Below the pieces are notes generated by a model. That model saw nothing but the letters and a program-made list of their open reading frames with translations. It searched no databases and was not told the origin of the DNA. From assembly GCA_029573725.1 (NCBI GenBank), contig JAKQDQ010000181.1, forward strand, positions 1 through 64,000: a stretch of DNA of 64,000 bases. Reading direction: 5' to 3'. Of this stretch, positions 56,057 to 64,000 are shown in pieces. How positions within the stretch are numbered: position 1 is the stretch's first letter; each line of letters begins with the position of its first letter. Made by a program: the position numbers and the translations under genes. Source of the DNA: Verrucomicrobiota bacterium. GTDB taxonomy: Bacteria > Verrucomicrobiota > Verrucomicrobiia > Limisphaerales > JADLHS01.

Positions 56057-57583
56057 TCAACCCCACAATTGCCGGTCCAGCGAACGCAGTTGAATCGCCT
56101 CGCTCACGTGGTCGGTGGTGATTTGCGCCGCGCCGGCCAGGTCGGCAATGGTGCGCGCCACCTTTAAAATCCGGTCGTACGCGCGCGCGCTGAGCTGGTA
56201 TTCCGCCATGGCCATCTGCAGCAGTGTCTTGGTGGGGTCATCCAGGCGGCAAAACGCTTTCATCTCGCGGGGCGCCATGCGCGCGTTGCAGGTGAGGCCG
56301 GGTTTCGCCGCGTAACGGGTCTGCTGCCTTTCGCGGGCGGCCACCACCCGGGCCCGGATTTGCGCCGAGGTTTCGCCCTGGTGCAGACTGGTCATTTCGC
56401 GGAATTGGACCGGCGGCACCTCGACGTGAATGTCAATCCGGTCCAGCAACGGCCCCGAAATGCGGCCCAGATAATTTTGAATTTCGCGCGGTGAACTCCG
56501 GCTTTCCTGCGGCATTTTACCGTCTGGCGTGGGGTTCATCGCCGCCACCAGCATGAACTGACTGGGAAAGGTCATCACGCCCGCCGCGCGCGCGATCGTC
56601 ACGCGCCCCTCTTCCAGCGGCTGCCGCAGCGTCTCCAGCACGCTGCGTTTGAATTCGGGCAGTTCGTCCAGAAACAACACGCCGTGGTGCGCCAGGGAAA
56701 TTTCCCCCGGCGTGGGATTGATGTTGCCGCCCAGCAATCCCGCGTCGCTGGCGGTGTGATGCGGGGCACGAAAGGGTCGGCGCGTGAGCAATCCCTGCCC
56801 GGCCGGCAACAACCCCACGATGCTGTGAATTTTCGTCGTTTCCAGCGCCTCCGCCAGGGTTAACGGCGGAAGAATCGTTGCCAGGCGTTTGGCCAGCATG
56901 GATTTGCCCGTGCCCGGCGGCCCGATCAGCAATACATTGTGACCGCCCGCCGCCGCAATCTCCAATGCGCGCTTCACCGATTCCTGTCCCTTCACCTCGG
57001 CAAAGTCCACGTCGTCATCGCGCGGCTGGTCGAACACCTCCCGCAAATTCACGCGCACCGGTCTGAGGGGGACCGACCCTTCGAGGAAACCGGTCGCTTC
57101 GCGCAGGTTCTGGATGGGAATCACCTGGAGGCCCTCCACCACGGCGGCCTCTGCGGCGTTTTCCACCGGCACCAGGACGCCCGTCCTGCGTTCCTGTTGC
57201 GCGCGAATGGCGATCGGCAAAACCCCCTTGCAGGGCCGCACCGCGCCGGTCAACGCCAGTTCGCCCACGCACATGAAATTGTCCAGCTGGTCGGTCTCGA
57301 TTTGCCCGCTGGCCGCCAGCATTCCGAGGGCGATCGGCAGGTCGAAGTTCGGCCCTTCCTTGCGCACGTTGGCGGGGGCAAGATTAATCGTCGTGCGTCC
57401 GTAGGAAACCTTGAAACCGGAACTGGTCAGGGCCGTGGTCACGCGATCCTGCGATTCCCGCACCGCTGCGTCCGGCAAGCCCACGATGACGATGCGCGTG
57501 TCGCCAAATCCCGCGCTGACTTCCACCTCCACGGGGAAGGCGTCAATGCCATTGACGGCGGCGGACCAGACCCGGGCTAACAT
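56057..57583 (-). CDS. YifB/ComM-family Mg chelatase-like AAA+ ATPase
   Basis: A 508-residue ATPase related to ComM, a branch-migration helicase used in natural transformation. An N-terminal Lon-protease-like domain (NGIDAFPVEVEVSAGFGDTRIVIVGLPDAAVRES) is followed by the AAA+ core: GPPGTGKSMLAKRLATILP, FRAPHHTASDAGLLGG, HHGVLFLDELPEF and a C-terminal helical domain (LSARAYDRILKVARTIADLAG). ATG at 57583 (MLARVWSAAVNGID) is the usual start; 57592 is an alternative. Converges with the kinase gene. Confidence 0.94.
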   Translation of the reverse strand: MLARVWSAAVNGIDAFPVEVEVSAGFGDTRIVIVGLPDAAVRESQDRVTTALTSSGFKVSYGRTTINLAPANVRKEGPNFDLPIALGMLAASGQIETDQLDNFMCVGELALTGAVRPCKGVLPIAIRAQQERRTGVLVPVENAAEAAVVEGLQVIPIQNLREATGFLEGSVPLRPVRVNLREVFDQPRDDDVDFAEVKGQESVKRALEIAAAGGHNVLLIGPPGTGKSMLAKRLATILPPLTLAEALETTKIHSIVGLLPAGQGLLTRRPFRAPHHTASDAGLLGGNINPTPGEISLAHHGVLFLDELPEFKRSVLETLRQPLEEGRVTIARAAGVMTFPSQFMLVAAMNPTPDGKMPQESRSSPREIQNYLGRISGPLLDRIDIHVEVPPVQFREMTSLHQGETSAQIRARVVAARERQQTRYAAKPGLTCNARMAPREMKAFCRLDDPTKTLLQMAMAEYQLSARAYDRILKVARTIADLAGAAQITTDHVSEAIQLRSLDRQLWG

Positions 57584-57650
57584 ACGGCGCATCTTCCCGA
57601 ACCCCGCCCGGAAGTGCAACCGCATTTTCCGGGCGGGTGGGACCTGCGGT

Positions 57651-57938
57651 TCAGGCTTGGGCGGCGCGCCGTTTCAAATGTACGATCGTTGCGCCCCAGC
57701 CCCCCCAATGCGCGTTCGCCAGATGATACGCCGCGACGTCGGGATGGCGTTGCAGGAGATGATGCACGGTCTGGCGCAATTGTCCCGTGCTCTTGCCGTG
57801 AATGATGCGCACCCGGAAAATTTCGCGCGCCAGACAGGCCGCCAGATAATCCGTCACGAGGGCTTTCACTTCCCGCGGCTGGAACGTGTGCAGATCCAGC
57901 ACTCCGTCAATGGGCAGTTGCCACGGTTCGTCGTCCAC
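57651..57938 (-). CDS. Small Smr-domain protein
   Basis: A 95-residue stand-alone Smr (MutS2 C-terminal-like) domain: LDLHTFQPREVKALVTDYLAACL, then RIIHGKSTGQLRQTVHHLL, where HGK is the conserved loop of the nuclease fold. Smr domains nick DNA or RNA. GTG 57938 is the only plausible start. Divergent from cinA, with 97 nt between. Confidence 0.85.
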   Translation of the reverse strand: MDDEPWQLPIDGVLDLHTFQPREVKALVTDYLAACLAREIFRVRIIHGKSTGQLRQTVHHLLQRHPDVAAYHLANAHWGGWGATIVHLKRRAAQA

Positions 57939-58035
57939 CCGGAGAGTTTACCGTGCTTCGCGGGGCTTGCACCTGGAATTCCGCCGACGCCGGGCGGCGC
58001 TTGCGCTGCGCGGCGTCTCTGCCAACACTGAAGGG

Positions 58036-59295
58036 GTGAAGGTGGAATTGATCAACACGGGCAGCGAATTGTTGCTGGGGCAGGTGCTCAACACGCACCA
58101 ACAATGGTTGGGGCGCCGGCTGACCGACCTCGGTTACACCATCGCGCATCAGGTCGCCGTGCCCGACACCGCCGGCGAAATTGAGCTGGCCGTCAAGGAG
58201 GCCCTGGCGCGCGCTGATCTGGTGATCACCACCGGCGGATTGGGCCCGACTTCAGACGACCTGACCCGGGAACGGATTGCGCATTTGCTCGGGAAAAAAC
58301 TTCACGAGGACGCCGTCCTCATCCGGCACATCCAGGGCTTCTTCGCCTGCCATAATCAATCCCTGCCCGCGCATGTGCGTGGGCAAGCGCTCGTCCCCGA
58401 GGGCGCGATTGTTCTGCCCAACCCCAACGGCACCGCGCCCGGCCTCGCCCTCAGGCTCTCCCCGCGGCCGCGGCATCCCGCGCGCTGGCTCATCATGCTG
58501 CCCGGTCCGCCCCGTGAGTTGTGTCCCCTGTTCAACCGTTCGGTTGTGCCGTTCCTGCAACGGGAGCTGCCCCTTGATGAGAACTTCGTTTGCCGTACTT
58601 TGCGCACAGTTGGGCTGGGCGAATCACACGTCGCCGAACGTTTGGAGCCCCGGCTGCATGCGCTGATCGCCCAAGGGTTGGAACTGGGATACTGTGCGCA
58701 CATTGGCGCCGTGGATGTGCGGCTGGCCGGCAAGGGCGAGGACGCCAACGCGCGGGTTTGCTCCGCCGCCGCCGTGGTTCGCGACGAGTTGCGCACCCAC
58801 ATTTTTACCGAGGCCGATGAAACCCTGGAGGCTGTGCTGGTGCGTCTGTTGACCGAACGCCGGCAAACCCTGGCCCTGGCCGAATCCTGCACGGGCGGCG
58901 GCCTGGCGCATCGACTGACGAACGTGCCCGGCGCCTCGGCGGTGCTGCTCGCCAGCCTGGTCACCTACGCCAACGCCGCAAAACAAAAATTTCTCGGCGT
59001 TCGCGCGACGTCGCTCCACACGCACGGGGCGGTCAGTGAAGTGGTGGCGCGTGAGATGGCCGCCGGCGCGCGCCGCGCAACCGGTGCCGACCATGCCTTG
59101 TCCGTCACTGGCATCGCCGGCCCGGGGGGCGGCAGCGCGGCCAAGCCGGTGGGAACGGTGTTCATCGGCCTGGATTCGGCGCAGGAAAATTCCGTGCAGC
59201 GTCGATTCAATCCGTTCGATCGCGAAACCTTCAAGCAAGCGACGATCATGCAGGCGCTGGAAATTCTGCGGCGCAAAATTCTGCAGCTGGACTAG
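58036..59295 (+). CDS. cinA: CinA-like nicotinamide-nucleotide amidase family protein
   Basis: A 419-residue protein with both CinA domains. The N-terminal MoCF-like domain has INTGSELLLGQVLNTHQQWLGRRL, TTGGLGPTSDD and MLPGPPRE. The C-terminal PncC-type amidase has LALAESCTGGGLAHRLTNVPGASAVLLASLVTYANAAK and VTGIAGPGGGSAAKPVGTV. GTG 58036 gives VKVELINTGSE, which aligns best; GTG 58042 has a better-spaced AAGGGG (58031-58036). It salvages NAD breakdown products and is not tightly linked to neighbours. Confidence 0.93.
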   Translation: MKVELINTGSELLLGQVLNTHQQWLGRRLTDLGYTIAHQVAVPDTAGEIELAVKEALARADLVITTGGLGPTSDDLTRERIAHLLGKKLHEDAVLIRHIQGFFACHNQSLPAHVRGQALVPEGAIVLPNPNGTAPGLALRLSPRPRHPARWLIMLPGPPRELCPLFNRSVVPFLQRELPLDENFVCRTLRTVGLGESHVAERLEPRLHALIAQGLELGYCAHIGAVDVRLAGKGEDANARVCSAAAVVRDELRTHIFTEADETLEAVLVRLLTERRQTLALAESCTGGGLAHRLTNVPGASAVLLASLVTYANAAKQKFLGVRATSLHTHGAVSEVVAREMAAGARRATGADHALSVTGIAGPGGGSAAKPVGTVFIGLDSAQENSVQRRFNPFDRETFKQATIMQALEILRRKILQLD

Positions 59296-59453
59296 CGCCA
59301 CAGCCGGGGCGGCCGGTGGTTCCGCCCGTTGTCCAGGCTGCCGCGGACGGCCTGCCCGGTGCGCCGGAGCGGTCACGGATGGTCGGCGCTCAAGCCGGCC
59401 GCGTCAGGAACATTCGTCTCGCCATTGATCCGAAATGGCCGCAACTTTGCGCC

Positions 59454-60851
59454 ATGCGATTTTCCATCCTGCTGCTCCTCGGCGGACTCGCTGCCGGATG
59501 CCATTCCCTCCAACCCGGTCCAGCCCGCGACGGGTTCGAGTCCCTCTTTGACGGACGAACGCTCGACGGCTGGCGGGGACAGGACATGTCCTTCTGGTCC
59601 ATTGAAGACGGTGCGATCACCGGCACGATTGCCCCCGACCACGCGCCGGAATTGAACCAGTACCTGGTCTGGCAGGGCGGGCTGCTGGACGATTTTGAAT
59701 TGAAGCTCACGTTCCGGATGCGCAGCACCAACTCTCCCCTGGTCAACGGCGGCTTCCAGTTCCGCAGCCGGCGCCTGCCCAACGGCGACGTTGCCGGCTA
59801 CCAGGTGGACAACAATTATGGGCAACCGTGGAAGGCGCGTCTTTACGACGAATTCGGTCGCCACAATCTGGCGCTGCAGGGCGAGCGCACGGTGTTTGAT
59901 CGCGAGGGCGGCAAGCACACCGGGCCCCTGCCGCTCGAGCCGGGCGCCGCCGATTTCCGCCTGGAGGAATGGCACGAGTATCATTTGATCGCGCAGGGCC
60001 GAAACCTGGCGCTGCGCGTGAACGGCAAGCCGATTGCCGAGGTCACGGACAACGATGACGACAGTTTCGAGCCGCTCGGCCTGCTGGCGCTGCAACTGCA
60101 CACCGGCCCGCCGATGAAAGTTCAATTCAAGGACATCCGGCTCAAGCGCCTCCGGCCTGTCCCAAAACCCTCCGGGCGCGAACGGTTGTGGGCCGACGCG
60201 GCGCTCGCGTGGCAATTCGGCGCACGTCCGGACGCCCACCAGCCACCGTTGCAGGCGGTGGGCAATATCATTCCCCAGGTGCCCGCGCGGGGGCCGGGGG
60301 CGCGCCCGGGCGCGGTGGTGGCCGCAATGGAACGCGCGTATTTCGACGTGCAGCGGGATCTCAACCAGCCCCGGCTCTGGAATGTTTCGGGTGAGGCGCT
60401 CACTGTTTATCTGCGGGCCCGGGTGCCGGACGGCCACTGGAATGCCGGACTCTTCGCCAAGCGCGGCAGTCAGGGCATTGTGAATTACTGTTTGTTTGGC
60501 GCGAACCCTGGCGACAGTCCGGGTCCCACCATCGGATTCGAGATTCATACCGACAAGGGTTCCGTCATGGTGAGTTTCCCGGTTTCGCAGATGGACGCCA
60601 CGGCCTGGCTGGACCTGATCGGCCGCTATGATGGCCGCAACATTTCGCTGCTTTGTAATGGTCGCGTGATGGCAGAGCGGCCCTGGTCGGGCAGACTCAT
60701 CGGTAACAGCGAGCCGACCTTCATTGGCGCGACTGCAATTGATGACGCGCCGGAACTGCGTTTCACCGGCGAAATGGAAGAAGCCGCCCTCTGGACGCGG
60801 GCGTTGAGTGCGGGCGAAATGGCCACGCTGCTGCGGCCGCCGCTTCCGTAG
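59454..60851 (+). CDS. DUF1080/LamG-type lipoprotein
   Basis: A 465-residue lipoprotein. The lipobox is LAAGC after MRFSILLLLGG. Residues about 28-230 are DUF1080 (3-keto-disaccharide hydrolase domain): FESLFDGRTLDGWRG, WSIEDGAITG, GGFQFRSRRLPNGDVAGYQVD, EWHEYHLIAQGRNLALRVNG, MKVQFKDIRLKRL. The C-terminal half is LamG-like (DLIGRYDGRNISLLCNG, PTFIGATAIDDAPELRFTGEMEEAALWTRALSAGEM). Such proteins are abundant in Verrucomicrobia and Planctomycetes. Upstream open frame lacks homology. Confidence 0.9.
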   Translation: MRFSILLLLGGLAAGCHSLQPGPARDGFESLFDGRTLDGWRGQDMSFWSIEDGAITGTIAPDHAPELNQYLVWQGGLLDDFELKLTFRMRSTNSPLVNGGFQFRSRRLPNGDVAGYQVDNNYGQPWKARLYDEFGRHNLALQGERTVFDREGGKHTGPLPLEPGAADFRLEEWHEYHLIAQGRNLALRVNGKPIAEVTDNDDDSFEPLGLLALQLHTGPPMKVQFKDIRLKRLRPVPKPSGRERLWADAALAWQFGARPDAHQPPLQAVGNIIPQVPARGPGARPGAVVAAMERAYFDVQRDLNQPRLWNVSGEALTVYLRARVPDGHWNAGLFAKRGSQGIVNYCLFGANPGDSPGPTIGFEIHTDKGSVMVSFPVSQMDATAWLDLIGRYDGRNISLLCNGRVMAERPWSGRLIGNSEPTFIGATAIDDAPELRFTGEMEEAALWTRALSAGEMATLLRPPLP

Positions 60852-61073
60852 CCGCCCCGGGCAAGTCCTCGTTCCCGTTGGATTCAATGGGCGGGGGCAC
60901 CCGGCGCAACCCTGCGACGGGGATGTGCCGGCGGATTATTCGTCCGCTGGAAAGTGGCGCCGCGCCGCGCCGCGCGGTCCCGCACTGGTGTGGAGTCCTT
61001 GCACGGGCAGGAGGGCCTGCAACCGGGAACCGGGGTGGTCTGTCGTCGCCGCAACCCCGGGGGGGCCACAGGT

Positions 61074-61147
61074 TGGAGCGGGTGAAGGGAATCGAACCCT
61101 CGTATCAAGCTTGGGAAGCTCGTGTTCTACCATTGAACTACACCCGC
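61074..61147 (-). tRNA. tRNA-Gly (anticodon CCC)
   Basis: On the minus strand the acceptor GCGGGTG pairs with CACCCGC, the D arm is GTTCAATGGTAGAAC, the anticodon stem CGAGC/GCTTG encloses the loop TTCCCAA (anticodon CCC), and the T arm has GAGGGTTCGATTCCCTT. A discriminator T and an encoded CCA follow (61074-61076). It closely matches E. coli tRNA-Gly CCC. It lies in the 458-nt gap between the DUF1080 and thioesterase genes, antisense to both. Confidence 0.97.
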
Positions 61148-61309
61148 GCCGCAGATCCTTCTAACAGAGCCCGTCCCGTCCCGCAACTGTTTGCTGTGGC
61201 AAATTTGCGCGTCAGCCCGTCCGTCCCGGGACGCCCGCCGCCCGTGCCCGGCCGTGGTCCGCGCGATTTTGAGATCGTCAACGCCATGCCTCAACGCCAA
61301 GATTCCGCC

Positions 61310-61750
61310 ATGGCATATCAATTCAAGATTCGGCGCTTCGTGGAGTTCGGGGATACCGACATGGCAGGGATCGTGTATTACGCCACGTATTACCGCTACA
61401 TGGACGCCGCGGAGCACGCCTTCTTTCGTTCGCTGGGATTGTCGTTTGCTCCCGGGCGCCATTCCAGCTCGGTCGGCTGGCCGCGCGTGCATACCGAAGC
61501 GGATTACGTGGCGCCGCTGCGCTTTGGCGATGAAGTGGAGGTGCATCTGTTGGTCATGGAAAAACGGCCCAAGGCGTTGACCTACGCGTTCCGGCTGCGG
61601 AGGGTGAACACTCCGGAACCTTACGAGGTGGCGCGGGGCAAGGTCACCGCCGTGTGCGTGAAGGTGGTCGAGGGCAAGATGCAAGCCACGCGCATTCCCA
61701 AGGTGATTGACGCGAAAATCAGCGTGGCCCCGGCGCGGCTGTTGCAGTGA
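61310..61750 (+). CDS. Acyl-CoA thioesterase (4HBT, hot-dog fold)
   Basis: A 146-residue hot-dog thioesterase: FVEFGDTDMAGIVYYATYYRYMDAAEHAFFRSLGL is the 4-hydroxybenzoyl-CoA thioesterase signature with the catalytic Asp of GDTDMAG. ADYVAPLRFGDEVEVHLLV and ARGKVTAVCV follow. Two starts are possible (61286 MPQRQDSA..., 61310 MAYQFKIRR...); the second fits homologues. YbgC/YbaW-like; substrate unknown. Confidence 0.9.
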   Translation: MAYQFKIRRFVEFGDTDMAGIVYYATYYRYMDAAEHAFFRSLGLSFAPGRHSSSVGWPRVHTEADYVAPLRFGDEVEVHLLVMEKRPKALTYAFRLRRVNTPEPYEVARGKVTAVCVKVVEGKMQATRIPKVIDAKISVAPARLLQ

Positions 61751-61759
61751 GGGGGCGCG

Positions 61760-62161
61760 CTACTGAACCGGCTTCGGCAGGGTCCGCCAGGAGCTGACCA
61801 CGCCGTTCGAGAAGACGACCTCGGCACTGACGTAAGTGCGCGACTGAAAATCGGACACGGGCTGGCGCGCGGTGCGCGGCCAGTAGCGGGTTTCCTCCAA
61901 CCAACCGCCGTAATACAGCCAAATCGTGAGGGGACCCTGCTCATCCTCCTGTTGCAATACCTGCGCGGGTTTGCCCCAGGCGATGTACACGGCATCAGGC
62001 GGCATCCCGCGCCGGATCTGCCCCTGATCCACCAGGGCCTTGAACCCGGGATTCAAGGTCGCGTAAACCGACGCGCGTTCGCGGCGGCGCGATTCAATCG
62101 AACTGGTCGCGCACCCGGCCAGGAGGCTGACCAGAACAAGCATCCAGAATCCGTTTCTCAT
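61760..62161 (-). CDS. Small lipoprotein of unknown function
   Basis: A 133-residue lipoprotein; lipobox LLAGC after MRNGFWMLVLVS. The body (ALVDQGQIRRGMPPDAVYIAWGKPAQV ... LTIWLYYGG) has the helix-turn G(M)xxxxVxxxxGxP pattern of SmpA/OmlA- or BamE-like proteins, which is suggestive only. Convergent with the thioesterase gene. Confidence 0.75.
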   Translation of the reverse strand: MRNGFWMLVLVSLLAGCATSSIESRRRERASVYATLNPGFKALVDQGQIRRGMPPDAVYIAWGKPAQVLQQEDEQGPLTIWLYYGGWLEETRYWPRTARQPVSDFQSRTYVSAEVVFSNGVVSSWRTLPKPVQ

Positions 62162-62259
62162 GGGGCGAACGCTACCCGATCGGCGTGGTCAAGTCCTGCA
62201 AAAAACGGTGCGGATTTTTTGAGTCGCCCCGCCCCCGTCTGGCGGCGTACCCTTGCGGG

Positions 62260-63705
62260 GTGAAAGTCCCGTGGCTCCGCCTGGCCGGCCTGCTGGGTGT
62301 CGCTTGGTTGGGGACCGCTGCCACCCCGGCTGCGCGTCCGCCCAACATCATTATCATTTACACCGATGATCAGGGATATGCCGATGTGGGGGTGTTCGGC
62401 GCGCAAGGGTTCCAGACGCCCCACCTTGATCGGCTGGCGCGGCAGGGGGTGAAATTCACCAACTTCCATGTGGCACAACCCGTCTGTTCGGCTTCCCGCG
62501 CGGCCTTGCTGACCGGTTGCTATCCGAACCGGATCGGCATCCATGGCGCGCTGGGGCCGCAGGCCAGGCACGGGCTCCACGCCGCTGAAGTGACGCTCGC
62601 CGAGTTGCTCCAACAACAGGGCTACGCCACCGGCATGGCGGGCAAATGGCATCTGGGCCGGCCGCGCCCGTTTCTGCCCGTGCATCACGGATTCGAGGAA
62701 TACTATGGGCTGCCCTATTCCAACGACATGTGGCCGCACCATCCGGAAGCGCGCCCGGGGACGTATCCGCCCCTGCCGCTGATTGAGGGCGATCAAGTGA
62801 TTGATCCCGAAGTCACACCCGCAACGCAAACCCAGCTCACCACCCGGTACACCGAGCGCGCGGTGCGGTTCATTGAGCGCCATCGGACGCGTCCATTTTT
62901 CTTTTACCTCGCCCACTCCATGCCGCACGTGCCGTTGTTCGTGAGCGAGAAGTTCCGGGGGCGGTCGGCACAGGGCCTTTACGGCGATGTGATCATGGAA
63001 ATTGACTGGAGCGTGGGCGAAGTGATGAACGCGTTGGAACGTTGCGGCCTTGAACAGGACACCCTGCTGATTTTTGCCAGCGACAACGGTCCGTGGCTCA
63101 GTTATGGCCACCATGCCGGCTCGTCGGGTCCGCTTCGCGAAGGCAAGGGGACGAATTGGGAGGGCGGCACGCGTGTGCCCTGCATCATGCGCTGGCCGGG
63201 CCGGCTTCCGCGTGGCCAAACCAACGATGCCCTGTTCATGAACATTGACCTGTTCCCCACCCTCGCCCGCCGGGTGGGCGCCCCCCTGCCACCGCACCGG
63301 ATTGACGGCCTGGATGTCTGGCCGCTGCTGAGCGGTCAGCCGGGCGCGACCAATCCGCACGCCGCCTATTTTTACTATTACCACCAAGGTCAGTTGGAGG
63401 CGGTGACCACCGGTGATGGCCGCTGGAAGCTGCAACTGCCGCACGCGTTTCGAACGCTGGCGGGCCGGCCCGGGGGCACCAACGGCATCCCGGTGAAGTA
63501 CGCCCAGGCCCGGGTCACCTCCCCGGAACTTTACGATTTGCAAAACGATCCCGGCGAAACCACCGACGTCGCCGCGCAACAGCCGGCAACGGTGCAGCGC
63601 CTGCTCGCGTTGGCGGAAGCAGCCCGAGATGATCTGGGCGACACGCGCACCAAGCGTGTCGGCCGTGGGTTGCGCGAGCCGGGACGTGTCGGCCCGGATG
63701 ACTAA
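62260..63705 (+). CDS. Secreted sulfatase (formylglycine-dependent)
   Basis: A 481-residue arylsulfatase-type enzyme. Signal: MKVPWLRLAGLLGVAWLGTAATPAA from GTG 62260 (an upstream GTG at 62185 gives a poorer N-terminus). NIIIIYTDDQGYADVGVFG binds calcium; the formylglycine site is CSASR (Cys76), followed by AALLTG. GMAGKWHLGR and LIFASDNGPW are further active-site motifs. It probably desulfates a polysaccharide or sulfolipid. It ends 134 nt before the next gene. Confidence 0.95.
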   Translation: MKVPWLRLAGLLGVAWLGTAATPAARPPNIIIIYTDDQGYADVGVFGAQGFQTPHLDRLARQGVKFTNFHVAQPVCSASRAALLTGCYPNRIGIHGALGPQARHGLHAAEVTLAELLQQQGYATGMAGKWHLGRPRPFLPVHHGFEEYYGLPYSNDMWPHHPEARPGTYPPLPLIEGDQVIDPEVTPATQTQLTTRYTERAVRFIERHRTRPFFFYLAHSMPHVPLFVSEKFRGRSAQGLYGDVIMEIDWSVGEVMNALERCGLEQDTLLIFASDNGPWLSYGHHAGSSGPLREGKGTNWEGGTRVPCIMRWPGRLPRGQTNDALFMNIDLFPTLARRVGAPLPPHRIDGLDVWPLLSGQPGATNPHAAYFYYYHQGQLEAVTTGDGRWKLQLPHAFRTLAGRPGGTNGIPVKYAQARVTSPELYDLQNDPGETTDVAAQQPATVQRLLALAEAARDDLGDTRTKRVGRGLREPGRVGPDD

Positions 63706-63839
63706 GCCGCGCCGGGTGACGAACCTGTGTGTTTGGCCTCGTTCGGTGTCACGGCAGGGCTGCCGGCAATCTCCGTTTTGTGTTCCGGGATTGCCCTGTC
63801 CCCCGCTCGTCCGCCAAGCTGGGCGGAATTGAAAACATC

Positions 63840-64000
63840 ATGCCTCCTGTCACCGAGCACTGGCCGCGCCCCCCGGGGGACCGAACACGTCGCGAGTTTT
63901 TGCAACAGCTGGGTGGTCTGAGCCTCAGCGCGGCGGCCGCTCCCCTGCTGGCGGGGTCGGTCCGGGCAGACCCGGCGCCGGCGTTGCCGGACCCCGTGCT
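63840..64000 (+). CDS. Tat-exported protein, N-terminal fragment (truncated by window edge)
   Basis: 53 complete codons from ATG 63840 to the window end. The twin-arginine motif RTRREFLQQLGGLSLSAAAA with a hydrophobic stretch and PLLAGSVRADP indicates Tat export. Many Verrucomicrobia place DUF1501, oxidoreductase or sulfatase genes like this beside sulfatases; the mature part is out of view, so no product is named. Confidence 0.7.
   Translation, partial: MPPVTEHWPRPPGDRTRREFLQQLGGLSLSAAAAPLLAGSVRADPAPALPDPV

Noticed and set aside
53331-56066. Very long overlapping open frames on both strands (about 900 codons each)
   Set aside because: They are shadow frames joined to the real moxR and FGGY kinase genes. 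Only the parts with conserved motifs are coding; the rest is low-complexity translation of GC-rich DNA without stops.

Overview
The window is a 64 kb piece of a high-GC bacterial chromosome that looks like ordinary housekeeping sequence. I see no rRNA, CRISPR array, insertion sequence, prophage or plasmid genes. The best guess for the organism is a member of the Verrucomicrobiota, probably close to the Pedosphaera/Limisphaera group. This is inferred from the mix of a pseudopilin with the [20 protein letters not shown] leader, a DUF1080/LamG lipoprotein, a secreted sulfatase, a GH2 beta-mannosidase, a two-component propeller (reg_prop) histidine kinase and a BatA-E/MoxR operon. I ran no phylogeny.

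Layout. 1-13 kb: the 3' part of release factor 3 (prfC), a secreted GH2 beta-mannosidase, an Uup-type ABC-F ATPase, NAD-dependent DNA ligase (ligA) with unusual insertions, a PfkB sugar kinase, a Lon N-terminal-domain protein, and a serA-parvulin pair. 13-17 kb: a propeller histidine kinase with its NarL-type regulator, then an orphan rho-independent terminator. 17-19 kb: ribD-ribE and a small ferredoxin. 19-24 kb: a DUF481 outer-membrane protein, an ECF sigma factor with a likely anti-sigma partner, and hemL. 24-26 kb: ilvB behind a classical leader-peptide attenuator. 26-31 kb, minus strand: secreted unknown protein, rmuC, ridA, a GreA-family protein, mtnP and a pseudopilin. 31-38 kb: FMN reductase, tig-ribH, a coiled-coil membrane protein, a lactonase, an Mrp/ApbC ATPase and a small conserved-looking protein. 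38-42 kb: pyrR-pyrB with a PyrR-type RNA hairpin upstream, then YicC, gmk and a stand-alone coaC. 42-46 kb: an NtrB/NtrC-like pair, a 49-residue membrane peptide and hpnD (squalene/hopanoid route). 46-54 kb, minus strand: a moxR-DUF58-DUF4381-like-batA-(40-aa ORF)-batB/C-batD-batE operon with mostly overlapping genes. 54-64 kb: an FGGY kinase homologue, a YifB/ComM ATPase, an Smr protein, cinA, DUF1080/LamG, tRNA-Gly(CCC), an acyl-CoA thioesterase, a small lipoprotein, a sulfatase and the start of a Tat-exported protein.

The most interesting content is regulatory. The ilvB leader encodes a 26-residue peptide with an Ala-Leu-Val run, followed by competing hairpins and a strong terminator. The pyrR leader carries a CNGNGA-type hexaloop hairpin that looks like a PyrR binding site. 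A 40-codon ORF fits exactly between batA and batB, with 4-nt overlaps on both sides. An unexplained terminator near 17.0 kb suggests a small RNA or a long 3' UTR. No previously unknown multi-gene system is evident.
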